NCBI GenBank assembly: GCA_017935065.1
Contig: JAGBIF010000028.1
Span: forward strand, 1-64,000
Reading direction: 5' to 3'
DNA: 64,000 nt
DNA from: Clostridia bacterium
GTDB taxonomy: Bacteria > Bacillota > Clostridia > Oscillospirales > CAG-272
Positions 1 through 9,193 of this stretch are shown piece by piece; within the stretch, counting starts at the first letter, position 1; every line of letters begins with the position of its first letter. The notes under the pieces are model-generated. The model searched no databases, was not told the DNA's origin, and saw only the letters and a program-made list of their open reading frames with translations. The position numbers and the translations under genes were made by a program.

Positions 1-163
1 CGCCATTTGCTACGCAAATACAAGCTCGCAATGATGTGATGTTTGCCCACTGTGCCGAAGGCACAACATCATTCACGCAGTGAACATCACTGCCGCAGGC
101 AACATCATTTGCCCGTGAGGGCAAACATCGTTTAGCGTGAAGCTCCGTTAAGAGCATCACGCT
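1..163. repeat. Array of mini-hairpins downstream of gpsA
   Basis: This non-coding stretch holds at least six small inverted repeats in a row. Five are ATTTGC-TAC-GCAAAT (5-19), TGTGCC-GAA-GGCACA (51-65), TTCAC-GCA-GTGAA (72-84), TGCC-GCA-GGCA (91-101) and TTTGCCC-GTGA-GGGCAAA (108-125). The sixth is a longer hairpin at 134-163 with arms AGCGTGA/TCACGCT. The middle hairpins are joined by a nearly constant CATCA linker while stem sequences differ. The last hairpin abuts the gpsA stop codon and may act as its terminator. The array continues to the window edge, so its full extent is unknown. Confidence 0.7.
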
Positions 164-1129
164 CTAGTGCCAGAACTCGCTTTTGGTGCTTCTTGTAAAG
201 AGTGACGAAAGCTCGTCAAGCGGTGAGCAGCCACGGTAAAGCACGTTGTATAGCGCACCCGTTATCGGCAGGTCGACCGAGTATCTGTCTCCGAGAAGCT
301 TCATTGCCGCACAGGTATATACACCCTCGGCAAGTCGGGAAAATTTCTCGCCTCTTGCCAGCGCCTCTCCGTAGGCTCGGTTGTTTGAGTGAGGAGAAAA
401 GAGTGTGGTCTCGTAGTCACCGAGGTGGCACAGACCATATGCCGAAAGCTCGTTTCCGCCAAGGGCAACTATAAGCCTTGCGACCTCTCTTGCGCCTCGC
501 GCCATAAGAGGCCCCTTAAGAGATGCCATGCCCGCCCCGTCAAGAAAGCCCGCGACGATGCCCATAACGTTCTTCGCTGCCGCGCCTATCTCGCTGCCTA
601 TTATATCGTCACCGTAGTAGAAGCGGATGAGGTCGCCGCGAAGGGTGTCAACAAGCTGTCCCACATACTCCTTGTTATAGCCGTCAATAAGCATACAGTT
701 GGGGCGCCCCTTGGTAAACTCCTGAATGTGTCCCGGGCCTACCCAGACGGCAAGAGAATTCTTATCGAAGCCGACGTCGCACATAACCTCGGTAAGACGA
801 AGCCCTGTGCCCTCCTCTATTCCCTTCATACAAAGAACTATTTTCTTTTTGTCAGCCCCGAGGGAAAGAAGCCTTTGCGCAACCTCGCGAAGCGCCTGTG
901 ATTTTATCGCGATAACGATAACGTCGGCATATTCCACCGCAAGGGAAAGGTCATCTGTAAGGGTTATCGCATCGGGAAGCTCAACGTACTCGTTTTTGCG
1001 GGTGCGGATAAGCTCCTCAAGATTTTTACTTCCCGCCCTGCCCCACTCAAGGACACCGTAGCCGAGACGCGATATATACCAGGAAATGAATGTCGCCCAT
1101 CTGCCGACACCGAGAACCGAAAATTTCAT
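164..1129 (-). CDS. gpsA: NAD(P)-dependent glycerol-3-phosphate dehydrogenase
   Basis: This 321-residue protein reduces dihydroxyacetone phosphate to sn-glycerol-3-phosphate, the backbone for phospholipid synthesis, in the cytoplasm. The N-terminus has a Rossmann GxGxWAT motif (residues 7-13). The family lysine lies in GAAAKNVMGI, and the C-terminal domain keeps the substrate-site pattern LGDYETT...SxNNRAYG. The usual SGPSF segment reads VGPGH here, a mild divergence. Length is close to the family's 330 residues. AGGAG lies 6 bases before ATG, and a consensus promoter lies just upstream. The gene ends in TAG, which shows that TAG is a normal stop in this genome. It stands alone and is not in the usual der/plsY neighbourhood within the window. 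Confidence 0.88.
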   Translation of the reverse strand: MKFSVLGVGRWATFISWYISRLGYGVLEWGRAGSKNLEELIRTRKNEYVELPDAITLTDDLSLAVEYADVIVIAIKSQALREVAQRLLSLGADKKKIVLCMKGIEEGTGLRLTEVMCDVGFDKNSLAVWVGPGHIQEFTKGRPNCMLIDGYNKEYVGQLVDTLRGDLIRFYYGDDIIGSEIGAAAKNVMGIVAGFLDGAGMASLKGPLMARGAREVARLIVALGGNELSAYGLCHLGDYETTLFSPHSNNRAYGEALARGEKFSRLAEGVYTCAAMKLLGDRYSVDLPITGALYNVLYRGCSPLDELSSLFTRSTKSEFWH

Positions 1130-1157
1130 AAATCACTCCTGAGTTTGAAGATGATTT

Positions 1158-1186
1158 ATTTTATCACAAAACTATCACTTTGTCAA
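1158..1186 (-). promoter_or_regulatory. Sigma-A promoter of gpsA
   Basis: On the minus strand TTGACA (1181-1186) and TAAAAT (1158-1163) are separated by exactly 17 bases. The start codon is about 30 bases further on. Confidence 0.75.
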
Positions 1187-1218
1187 GGTTTGCAGAGCTG
1201 TCACCCGTCAACATTACA

Positions 1219-2070
1219 TCAGGACATTCTCCCACAACTGTACTCTACAGTGATGTTTTTAAAATATATTACGTTTTGAATGTTATCGGTAGAGAATGTC
1301 AGTGTTATTCTTTGATCCTTAAGATCCGCAGCGCTTATGACCGCAGATATAGTTCTCTTCACGGAGCTGGTTGTCGTTGTCAAATCGCTTTTAAATTGAC
1401 CAAGACCGTCACTCTTAACCAAGCTTACCTCGTATTTGGGAGCGCCCATATATCCTATATCCCAAAGTGCCTCGTAATCCTTTCGGTAGTAGACCTCATA
1501 TGTAACTATAATTTTCATTCCTAAATTAAGCTCATTCATACGGTCAAAATCAAACCCCGTCGGGGTAATGTAATATGTAGCGGAAGGACTGTAATTATCC
1601 GCCATAAACTTTATTGATGTATTGCTTAAGCTTCGCTCATCCTCTAGCTTAAGCCATTTAGCGTAAAGCTCAACATCCTTATCAACTTTTAAAGGAAAAA
1701 CAGCGGGCAAAGATAACCCCTGATCATAAAACCAACCGTCAAAATAATAGCCCTCTTTCTCGGTCTTTGGGGCGCTTTTTATATTATTAGTTTTCATTGT
1801 AGAAACAGCCGTACCGCCATTTGTATGGAAAATTACCGTGTGGTAAAATATCGATGCCACGCCCGAACTACCGCCATTATTTCCACTTGAGTTGGCACCT
1901 CCAGACGTGGTTCCTCCAGACGTGGTTCCTCCAGATGTGGTTCCTCCAGATGTGGTTCCTCCGGATGTGGTTCCTCCGGACATTCCCGTATTCATACTAC
2001 ACTTAATAATTGACACTAAAATGGCCAACACTACCAGAATCAACAACAAAGTTTTAACAGTTTTACTCAT
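1219..2070 (-). CDS. Membrane-anchored protein with glycine-threonine repeats and one InlB-type repeat
   Basis: This 283-residue hypothetical surface protein starts at ATG 2070 behind GGGAGG; upstream in-frame codons lack a ribosome site. A short basic start and one hydrophobic segment (about residues 7-24) end in a cysteine, but the lipobox is poor, so either a membrane anchor or lipoprotein is possible. Next comes a linker of five-residue SGGTT repeats. After it is one Listeria-Bacteroides (InlB, Flg_new type) repeat with the hallmarks FHTNGG, GYYFDGWF and ELYAKW. The C-terminal 140 residues look like a beta-rich domain with no recognised family. InlB repeats usually occur on bacterial surface proteins. 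The molecular function is unknown. Confidence 0.75.
   Translation of the reverse strand: MSKTVKTLLLILVVLAILVSIIKCSMNTGMSGGTTSGGTTSGGTTSGGTTSGGTTSGGANSSGNNGGSSGVASIFYHTVIFHTNGGTAVSTMKTNNIKSAPKTEKEGYYFDGWFYDQGLSLPAVFPLKVDKDVELYAKWLKLEDERSLSNTSIKFMADNYSPSATYYITPTGFDFDRMNELNLGMKIIVTYEVYYRKDYEALWDIGYMGAPKYEVSLVKSDGLGQFKSDLTTTTSSVKRTISAVISAADLKDQRITLTFSTDNIQNVIYFKNITVEYSCGRMS
1898..1983 (-). repeat. 15-bp in-frame tandem repeat
   Basis: Five to six direct copies of a 15-bp unit (plus-strand form near CCTCCAGACGTGGTT) encode the SGGTT repeats of the surface protein. Copies differ by C/T and A/G transitions only. The unit length is a multiple of three, so gain or loss of copies would lengthen or shorten the linker without a frameshift. 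Confidence 0.85.
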
Positions 2071-2144
2071 TTTATATCCTCCCGCAAATAAAAAAGTGTG
2101 CCTCAATAAAGAAGCACACCGAAAAAATGCACCTCTCCTATTGT

Positions 2145-2243
2145 TGTCACACAATTTCGATATCTTGGGATAGGGAAAAGAGAGAAACACTTTTTACCAA
2201 ATTAGTATTTCCCCAAGACATCGAATTATTAAATTGTGTGACA
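2145..2243 (-). promoter_or_regulatory. Long imperfect inverted repeat forming the 5' leader
   Basis: The arm at 2145-2169 (TGTCACACAATTT then a segment ending CTTGGG) is repeated in inverted order at 2211-2243 with a 7-base insertion. The loop holds about 40 bases. The predicted transcription start lies at about 2242, so the mRNA would begin with this arm and fold into a roughly 90-nt stem-loop. A second small hairpin (GTGTGC/GCACAC, 2097-2119) follows before the ribosome site. No known riboswitch class was recognised. Confidence 0.5.
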
Positions 2244-2248
2244 TCAAA

Positions 2249-2277
2249 ATTCTACCACAACTTAAGAAATGTGTCAA
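2249..2277 (-). promoter_or_regulatory. Sigma-A promoter of the InlB-repeat protein
   Basis: On the minus strand TTGACA (2272-2277), a 17-base spacer and TAGAAT (2249-2254). Confidence 0.7.
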
Positions 2278-2383
2278 GTTTTCTCACATAAAAATTACTG
2301 TGAGCATACAAAATTCTTTAAAATATAGCAGTGTTCACAAATCAAACAGTGTTTTTTCGTAAACCTTAACCACATGGCCACTC

Positions 2384-2412
2384 TTTACTTTATTTTATTT
2401 GTGTGTTAAAAT
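2384..2412 (+). promoter_or_regulatory. Probable promoter of the first giant secreted protein
   Basis: TTTACT (2384-2389) and TAAAAT (2407-2412) are 17 bases apart. The deduced leader of about 100 bases contains two palindromes before the ribosome site. Confidence 0.5.
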
Positions 2413-2450
2413 AGAAGAGACTTACGGCTCGGAATTTGAATTACCGACAC

Positions 2451-2494
2451 AATAATAAGCGGTATACCGCTTATTATTTAAGCACGTGCTTAAA
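2451..2494 (+). promoter_or_regulatory. Two overlapping perfect palindromes in the leader
   Basis: A perfect 28-bp palindrome at 2451-2478 is centred on GGTATACC. It overlaps by two bases an 18-bp perfect palindrome at 2477-2494, TTTAAGCACGTGCTTAAA. They could be tandem operators, for example for a LacI-type dimer, or competing RNA hairpins ahead of AGGAGG (about 2508). Confidence 0.55.
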
Positions 2495-2518
2495 TTTAAC
2501 CGTTATAGGAGGTAAGAT

Positions 2519-5500
2519 ATGAAAATTAAAAAGCTGATTGCGGCAATACTCGCCCTTGCAACGGTGCTTGCGATAACGCTTGCGCTGACCGTGGGCACTA
2601 ACGCCGCAACCGATTCTATGCCGACGGCATCAAACGGGCAGACCGTCGACGTCTGGCTTATCGCGGGACAGTCTAACGCGGTGGGCTACGGAAAGGTAGC
2701 AAACTACCCGACAGACTCTAAATACGCAAGTGACAAGGCTCTGCTCACGAACGGCTCGGATAATGTATACTTCTACGGAAAGGACGAGGTACAGGCAAAC
2801 TTCTCGTCTTACTTCGTAAAGGGCGCATTCGGACTCGGTCAGGAAAGCATTGAGTCTGGCGCGGAAATAGGTATTACCACCGCCCTCAACGGAAACGGAA
2901 GGATGAACGCGATAATCAAGCTCGCGTACGGCTCGTCCTACATATTTCCTAACACGAATGCTACCATCTCGCAAAACCGAGGTACCTGGACACCGCCCTC
3001 TTATATTGAAAAGCACGGAATAAATACGACGGGAAACAAGACGGGCGACCTTTATTATAACTTCCTTCAGACGGTAAGCGAGGGGCTTGATATGCTTAAG
3101 GCGAAGGGCTACACCCCCGTCATCCGCGGTATGTGGTGGATGCAGGGCTGTGCCGAAACCTTCACCGCTGAGACCTCGGGCGCGTATCAAGAGCTTCTTA
3201 CCACTCTTATCAAGGACCTGCGCCGCGACCTCACCGAGCTTTCGGGCACGGCGTGCTATGAAATGCCCTTCGTATACGGCAGGCTTTACAGAAAGGCGGG
3301 CGACGACCCTGATAATGCAGGACAGACCTACCGTGATAGAACGCCTTATCTCACCGCGGTTCAGGCGGCTCAGGATGCCGTATCAAAGGATACCTCACTT
3401 AAAAATGTATTTATGGTAACCTCGGCGCTCGTCGATGACAGCAACCACTACGATGTGGGTACGGCGGTCGACCTGCTTGACCCCGCTACGGGCGAAAAGA
3501 GAACGCCAACGCAGGAGGACGGCTGGCACTACGACGCCTTTACCCAGCAGATGCTCGGCGAGGCATTCGTGCGCAAGGCAAGCTCGGTCGGCGGTGATGT
3601 AACGCCCTACGGCATCGTTCCCTCCTCCGAGACGCTTCCCTTTGCGGTATTCAAGCGCTCGGGCGATAGCTATGAGTTTGATGCCTGCTATGAGCTGAGA
3701 GGCGCGCTTGAGCGTGCTAAGGACCTCACGCTTGCAAGTCTTGCTCAGCCTGCCGATGAGGTAGTCGTGTATTTAAGACGTGACGTAACCAATACAGACT
3801 ACGCGAGGGGCACGGGTCTTTCGGGCTCGAAAATTACCGTTGACCTTGGCGGTCACACTATAACCAACTCGGGTAACGGCACTCTTCTGAACTCAAAGGT
3901 CGAGGACTGCTTTTATGCGGGCGAGCCGAGAGCCGCTACCTTAACCTTTAAAAACGGCAAGATACTTGCGTACAAGTATGCTCTCGTCTACAACGAGGCA
4001 AGTGGCGGCAGCTACACCAAGGAAAAGAAGCTGACTTATAATTTTGAGAACGTTGAGCTTGGCTTTGCGCCCGGTGCTACCCTGGGTACCGCGCTTCTCG
4101 GCATAGACCTTGCCAATTATGCACAGACGGGAATTGATATAAAATACGAGTTCAACTACAAAAACTGTACTATTGATGCATCGACAAACTGTCCCGCTTC
4201 CATAAAGGGACTTATCTCATCAAACGTACACTTTGCACCCGACACCGCGAATGAATACGGCTACTCGGATTACCTCTACACCTTTGAGGGCTGCACCTTC
4301 AATGTAAAGACGATGAGTGACTTCAACTTCAACCTGAGCGCCGAGGGTGATACGGTAAGATTTAAGAAGGACAAAAACGGCTCATTCGGTAAAATCCTCT
4401 CTGGTGACACCGCTGCTTGCACCGATACATTCATAGGAATTGATGACGGTGGCGCCACGGTGCTTGCGGTAAAGAGTGCAGGCACAACAGAGGGTAGCTA
4501 TAACCTTTACAGTATAGGTCTTGCCGACGGACAGAGCCTGCCCACAGCCTACGCGCCTATTCCGAAGGACTATTCCGATGCCGAGGCGTACTCCCTCGCG
4601 CTGTTCAAGAAAACCGCCTCGGGCTACGAATTCACGGGTGGCTATAACGATTGGAAAAAGGTAATGGAGGCGGCGGTGTCGCTTGCTCACGCAACAACGG
4701 GTGTCACCGACGAGGCGGTTATACTTCTTCGCAGGGATGCGGTGTTCAGCAGCTATCCTCAGCATATAACCAACCTCGGACATACGATTACCGTCGACCT
4801 TAACGGCTACGAGCTGACCCTCAGGACGAGTATGTTCAACACGCAAACAGCCGACTATGCCGAGGGGCTTACCCCCGAGACGGTAAAATGCGGTACTATA
4901 AACGTCAAAAACGGAAGGCTTCTTACCAGAGATTTCGGTCTTGCCTATACGCGCACCAACGACAGCGGAAAGGCTTATACGGTGGAAAAGACCCTCTATA
5001 TGAATTTTGATGGCGTTTATATAGGCTTCTCTCCCGAGGCACCTGGTACAAACAGAACAAAGACCAATCTTCTCGTTCACGCCTACAGATGCGACCTTGA
5101 AACGAATGAGAATTTCGTATTTAACTATAAGAATTGCATTATCGACCTCGCCACAAACACCACAAGCGCAGCAAGGCTCGGTACGGCACAGACCTTCTCA
5201 AACGATAACGGTTCCGACACGAGAACGCTCTCAAACGCCGACTTCAAGCTCTTCTTTGAGGGCTGTAAATTCATCTGTTACTCGCCAGAGCAGGTAGGCT
5301 TTTTGACGAAGAGCGCCTCGGGGGATACGATAACCTTCGTAAAGGATGCCTTCGGTGATTATTCAAGCGTTTATCTCACCGTTGACAATAGCGAGCCAGA
5401 CTCAAGCTATCTCTACGATGCCGATGACGGGGGCAAGCTCTCTTACCTCTCTACCGATACGGTTGAGGGACTTTACAGAAAATACAAGCTCGTAAGCTCA

Positions 5501-8176
5501 CACGTAAATACCAAATACGGCGCTATGCCGAGAGCCGATTACTATAACGTGACGGCGATATTCACGAAAAACGGCACGGGCTACAGCTTCTATAAGAGCT
5601 ACGCCTCCTACAAGGCGGCGTTTGAGGCGGCTGCCGTGCTTACCGACGGCTCCTCCGACGCATATAGCGAGGCGGTTATACTTCTGCTCAGGGACTACAA
5701 CGAAACGGGCATTCCCAAGTATGCGTGCGATATATGCTCACAGGTGACGCTTGACCTCAACAATTATACGCTCACAGTAAACGGAAGCTTCTTTAATACC
5801 TGGCTTCGTAAGAGCAGCGGCAATACAGCCAACATCTACATAAAAAACGGTACTCTGCTTACAAGCCAGTACGGCTTCGTTTACACCGCACCCGGAACCG
5901 ACGGTGCGGCGTACGATAGCGAAAAGACCATCAATGTGACCTTTGACAATACCTATCTCGGCTTTGCCGAGGGACATACGGGTAAGTATATGTATCTTCT
6001 GGCACAGGCGTACAACGGCTCTACCACTACAAACACAAAGATAAATATTACCGTAAAGAATTCAACTCTTGATCTCTATAATAATACGACCTCTGCATCA
6101 AGCATAGGCGACGTGTATGCAGAGGCTATCAAGGATACCCCGAACACGGTTGACTTTGACACGCGCTTCGTTGACTGTAGCTTTATCACGCACGACCCCA
6201 GTCAGCTTAGCTATTCGGTAAAGTCGGATTCGGGTGATACTGTATCCTTTGTAAAGGGCACAGACGGAAGCTATCCCACCGTGCTTACACCTCACACCGA
6301 GGCCTACTCAAACAGCTTTGTCGGAAGAAACGGCAGCAGCACCGAGACCGTTTATCTGAATGTCACAGGCAATACGGCACTCTCGCTTATCGAGTACACC
6401 TTCACCACCGCGAAGCCTGAAGATATCTACGCGCCTATAACCTCGACATATGCCGACAAAGAGGCTTATCCCTTTGCGGTATTTTATAAGGAAGGCTCGG
6501 GCTATAAGTTCTATAAGGCGTACGATTCCTACAAGAGCGCCTTTGAGAGTGCCGCGATACCGCTGACAAGGCCCTCGGCAAGCTCGCTGAAATCCGAGGT
6601 AGTCGTTCTTCTTCGACGCGATTTTTCCGCGACGACCTTCCCGAACAACACAGGACACATATCAACCCTGGTCACCGTCGACCTTAACGGCTATCACTTC
6701 GGCGCCCACGGAAGCCTCGGCAACACGAAAACCGAGGACTCAAAATCGGGAAATACTATCGTAGCAACCAACGGCACCATTACCTATAAGAACGGAAGTA
6801 TAACCGTTCTTCAGCATCCCCTGCTTTATGCGGCGATGGGTAGCGCGGGATATACTAAGGGCTACGAAAAGACGATGACGATGAATTTCGTAAACGTCGA
6901 CCTCAGCTTCAGTGCCGCATACAACAATCACGCGCTGTTCGGCAGAGTTGCCTCCGAGTATACCACGGCGAGGATGACTCACTATATGAATTTCACGAAC
7001 TGCACGGTGGATCTCTCCACCAACAAGTCAACCAGCGGAAGCTACTACTCCTTCAACGGCGTATATTCCTCAACGAGCGACTATACCGATATGCATATAA
7101 GCTTTGCAGGCTGTACCTTCAAGGCAGCGGCCGCTACCGACTTCTCGGCAAAGCTCGGCTCGGGCGACAGCGTTACCTTCAAGAACGCGCCCGACGGAAC
7201 GCCTACCACCTTCGTGCTTCCAAGCGGTGCCTCGGCACCTGCTAACACCTACTGTCTGACGGGATACAAGTTCCAGAAGCAGTCGGATGACGGCACGAGC
7301 GTTATCTACAAGCTTACGCATACCGCGGCGCAAAACATAGGCTTCACGCCAAAGACGAGCATCACGCTTGACTCCTCGCTTATCTTCAATATCTATATTC
7401 CCGACAGCGACGCGCTGATATCGGCAACGCTTGACGGTGTGGCTATCGACTTTAACACGCTTGAGCTTCGCAACGGATACTATCTCGTAAGCATTCCTCT
7501 CGTGGCAAAAGAGGCGGCGAGGGATATTAAGCTCGGTGTCACTCTCAGTACATCAAGCGGTAACGTATCGGGAACCTTCACTATGTCGGTCGTAAGATAC
7601 GCGAATAAGCTTCTTGCGAGCAGTACCTCCTCTGCCGAGGAAAGGACACTCATCTGCGACGTGCTTGCGTATATAAAGAGCGCCTATAATTACTTCGGTA
7701 CGGCATCGCTCGGTGAGCTTGCGCCCCTTGACGAGGCTCTCGGCAGCTACAGAAGCGAGTTTACCAACGTAAGCTCAACGAATACGCTGGGCGATGCGCT
7801 TGCGGGTGCTACCTTCGTGCTTGACGCAACCCCCGCGATAAGATTTTATCTTCCCGAGGGTAGATCCGCGGATAGCTACACCTTCAGTATAGACGGCAAG
7901 GCGGTTAAGTACACCGTCGGTAAAGAGAGCGCATCGGGCAGCTACAACGGTCTTACCTACGTGGACATCTCACTGTTCGCATACAGGATGACAGAGAGCA
8001 TTGAGTGCCATATCGACGGTGTCTCGGTCGGTGAGTTCTCTATCGGCGCATACTACGCTTACGTCTCGGGCACGGGCTATACTGCCGACAATAAGCTTGA
8101 GCTTTGCGATCTTGTAGAGAAGTTTATCAACTACTCAAAATCCGCAAGAGCGTACAGAAATGCTGTAACCAAGTAA
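2519..8176 (+). CDS. Giant secreted SASA-type esterase with four repeated modules
   Basis: This 1885-residue exported protein follows AGGAGG. A signal peptide covers about residues 1-30. Residues 35-360 form an SGNH/SASA (sialate O-acetylesterase, PF03629-like) domain: DVWLIAGQSNA carries the nucleophile serine, GMWWMQG is the second block and DGWHYD the catalytic Asp/His block. It probably removes acetyl or similar esters from polysaccharide. Four homologous modules follow, starting near residues 364, 678, 1000 and 1304. Each opens with Y-G/A-x-x-P, then PFAVF-like, LLRRD, VDLNGY, KNG and a C-T-F/I-D segment, a pattern suggesting parallel beta-helix coils. The last 275 residues match the C-terminus of the second giant protein. 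The repeat family is not one I can name. The esterase call is firm in fold but not in substrate. Confidence 0.8.
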   Translation: MKIKKLIAAILALATVLAITLALTVGTNAATDSMPTASNGQTVDVWLIAGQSNAVGYGKVANYPTDSKYASDKALLTNGSDNVYFYGKDEVQANFSSYFVKGAFGLGQESIESGAEIGITTALNGNGRMNAIIKLAYGSSYIFPNTNATISQNRGTWTPPSYIEKHGINTTGNKTGDLYYNFLQTVSEGLDMLKAKGYTPVIRGMWWMQGCAETFTAETSGAYQELLTTLIKDLRRDLTELSGTACYEMPFVYGRLYRKAGDDPDNAGQTYRDRTPYLTAVQAAQDAVSKDTSLKNVFMVTSALVDDSNHYDVGTAVDLLDPATGEKRTPTQEDGWHYDAFTQQMLGEAFVRKASSVGGDVTPYGIVPSSETLPFAVFKRSGDSYEFDACYELRGALERAKDLTLASLAQPADEVVVYLRRDVTNTDYARGTGLSGSKITVDLGGHTITNSGNGTLLNSKVEDCFYAGEPRAATLTFKNGKILAYKYALVYNEASGGSYTKEKKLTYNFENVELGFAPGATLGTALLGIDLANYAQTGIDIKYEFNYKNCTIDASTNCPASIKGLISSNVHFAPDTANEYGYSDYLYTFEGCTFNVKTMSDFNFNLSAEGDTVRFKKDKNGSFGKILSGDTAACTDTFIGIDDGGATVLAVKSAGTTEGSYNLYSIGLADGQSLPTAYAPIPKDYSDAEAYSLALFKKTASGYEFTGGYNDWKKVMEAAVSLAHATTGVTDEAVILLRRDAVFSSYPQHITNLGHTITVDLNGYELTLRTSMFNTQTADYAEGLTPETVKCGTINVKNGRLLTRDFGLAYTRTNDSGKAYTVEKTLYMNFDGVYIGFSPEAPGTNRTKTNLLVHAYRCDLETNENFVFNYKNCIIDLATNTTSAARLGTAQTFSNDNGSDTRTLSNADFKLFFEGCKFICYSPEQVGFLTKSASGDTITFVKDAFGDYSSVYLTVDNSEPDSSYLYDADDGGKLSYLSTDTVEGLYRKYKLVSSHVNTKYGAMPRADYYNVTAIFTKNGTGYSFYKSYASYKAAFEAAAVLTDGSSDAYSEAVILLLRDYNETGIPKYACDICSQVTLDLNNYTLTVNGSFFNTWLRKSSGNTANIYIKNGTLLTSQYGFVYTAPGTDGAAYDSEKTINVTFDNTYLGFAEGHTGKYMYLLAQAYNGSTTTNTKINITVKNSTLDLYNNTTSASSIGDVYAEAIKDTPNTVDFDTRFVDCSFITHDPSQLSYSVKSDSGDTVSFVKGTDGSYPTVLTPHTEAYSNSFVGRNGSSTETVYLNVTGNTALSLIEYTFTTAKPEDIYAPITSTYADKEAYPFAVFYKEGSGYKFYKAYDSYKSAFESAAIPLTRPSASSLKSEVVVLLRRDFSATTFPNNTGHISTLVTVDLNGYHFGAHGSLGNTKTEDSKSGNTIVATNGTITYKNGSITVLQHPLLYAAMGSAGYTKGYEKTMTMNFVNVDLSFSAAYNNHALFGRVASEYTTARMTHYMNFTNCTVDLSTNKSTSGSYYSFNGVYSSTSDYTDMHISFAGCTFKAAAATDFSAKLGSGDSVTFKNAPDGTPTTFVLPSGASAPANTYCLTGYKFQKQSDDGTSVIYKLTHTAAQNIGFTPKTSITLDSSLIFNIYIPDSDALISATLDGVAIDFNTLELRNGYYLVSIPLVAKEAARDIKLGVTLSTSSGNVSGTFTMSVVRYANKLLASSTSSAEERTLICDVLAYIKSAYNYFGTASLGELAPLDEALGSYRSEFTNVSSTNTLGDALAGATFVLDATPAIRFYLPEGRSADSYTFSIDGKAVKYTVGKESASGSYNGLTYVDISLFAYRMTESIECHIDGVSVGEFSIGAYYAYVSGTGYTADNKLELCDLVEKFINYSKSARAYRNAVTK

Positions 8177-8218
8177 AATATACTATTCTACACCTTTTGT
8201 AAGCTTCGGTTTGCAAAA

Positions 8219-8262
8219 GCAAGAGGTCAGGCTAACCTGTTGGGGTTAGCCTGACCTTGCTT
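8219..8262. terminator. Bidirectional terminator
   Basis: A 13-bp perfect stem (GGTCAGGCTAACC with its complement, 8225-8256) is extended by CAAG/TTGC. It lies between the convergent giant gene and the araC-type gene. Confidence 0.85.
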
Positions 8263-8272
8263 ATATGTGGAA

Positions 8273-9172
8273 TTATATTTTTGTACCGTGCTTTTTTCTC
8301 TTATACAGCTCGGGGTAGTACATCTTCTCGTTATCATTGCTCTTCGGTGTGCGGCGCTTTTTTCTGTACTCGCCAGGTGTCGTTCCCGTCACCTGCTTGA
8401 AGGCGCGAAGAAAGCTGCGCTCGCTCGCATATCCGCACTGCTCGGCTATATCTGCCATCGTCGCCTCGGTGGTAAGCAGCATAGCCTTAGCCTCGTCAGC
8501 CCTGAAGGAATTGATAAGGAAATGCAGATTCATCTCCTCTACCTCCCCGAGGCAAAGCGAAACATACTTCGGCGCATAGCCAACCGCGGCTCCTATTTTG
8601 GAAAGCGTCAGCCCCTCCCTGTAATGCTCGCTGATATAAAGCAGTATTGCCGATAGCGCCTTGTTCTGCGGCCTTGCCTTGCAGGGCTCGCTTTGTCTTA
8701 AGTATTCCTCATATATTGCAAAAATAAGTGCACGGAACATAAGAATATCGCTATCCGACATATCAAAGAAATATTCGCCCGAATCGTAGGTCTTGTCCTC
8801 TATATAGCGAAGCAGTCCCTCGGATGCCGAAAAGACAAATGGCGTGCGCCTTCCTATATCCTCACCACCCGGAAAGAGGTTTTTCAGAAAATCGTTTGAG
8901 AACACGCACACCCAGCGCTTTACATACTCGGGGGTGTAAAAGCTATGTGCCGAAAAGGGCGGAATTATCGCTATGTCACCGCTTTTCATCGTCGCGCTTA
9001 TCCCGTCGACGGTAACTTCCATTTCACCGTATTTTACATAGACAATTTCGGGAAACTGATGCAAATGCTCGGGAAAGGTGTATATTCCCTCAAGAAAGCC
9101 ACATCTTACCGAGGTTTTTGCACCGAAATTCTTGTGATGTACCTGCATTTGAAGCTTACTCCTATCGCTCAA
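8273..9172 (-). CDS. AraC-family transcriptional regulator
   Basis: This 299-residue regulator has an N-terminal cupin-like sensor (residues 10-100, with HLHQFPEIVYVKYGE and GDIAIIPP) and a C-terminal double helix-turn-helix. The second helix-turn-helix carries the family signature GYASERSFLRAFKQVTGTTPGEYR. Such regulators usually sense a sugar and activate nearby polysaccharide-use genes. It is divergent from the second giant gene, with overlapping promoters, and convergent with the first, which makes both giants plausible targets. A start at an internal ATG eight codons downstream is possible. The C-terminal tail after the signature is long and basic. Confidence 0.85.
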   Translation of the reverse strand: MSDRSKLQMQVHHKNFGAKTSVRCGFLEGIYTFPEHLHQFPEIVYVKYGEMEVTVDGISATMKSGDIAIIPPFSAHSFYTPEYVKRWVCVFSNDFLKNLFPGGEDIGRRTPFVFSASEGLLRYIEDKTYDSGEYFFDMSDSDILMFRALIFAIYEEYLRQSEPCKARPQNKALSAILLYISEHYREGLTLSKIGAAVGYAPKYVSLCLGEVEEMNLHFLINSFRADEAKAMLLTTEATMADIAEQCGYASERSFLRAFKQVTGTTPGEYRKKRRTPKSNDNEKMYYPELYKRKKHGTKI

Positions 9173-9193
9173 AAATATGGATTTCTGTCATAT

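Noticed and set aside
1..163. CRISPR array
   Set aside because: Stems vary and the linkers are only about 5-6 bases. There are no 25-40 base repeats or spacers and no cas genes.
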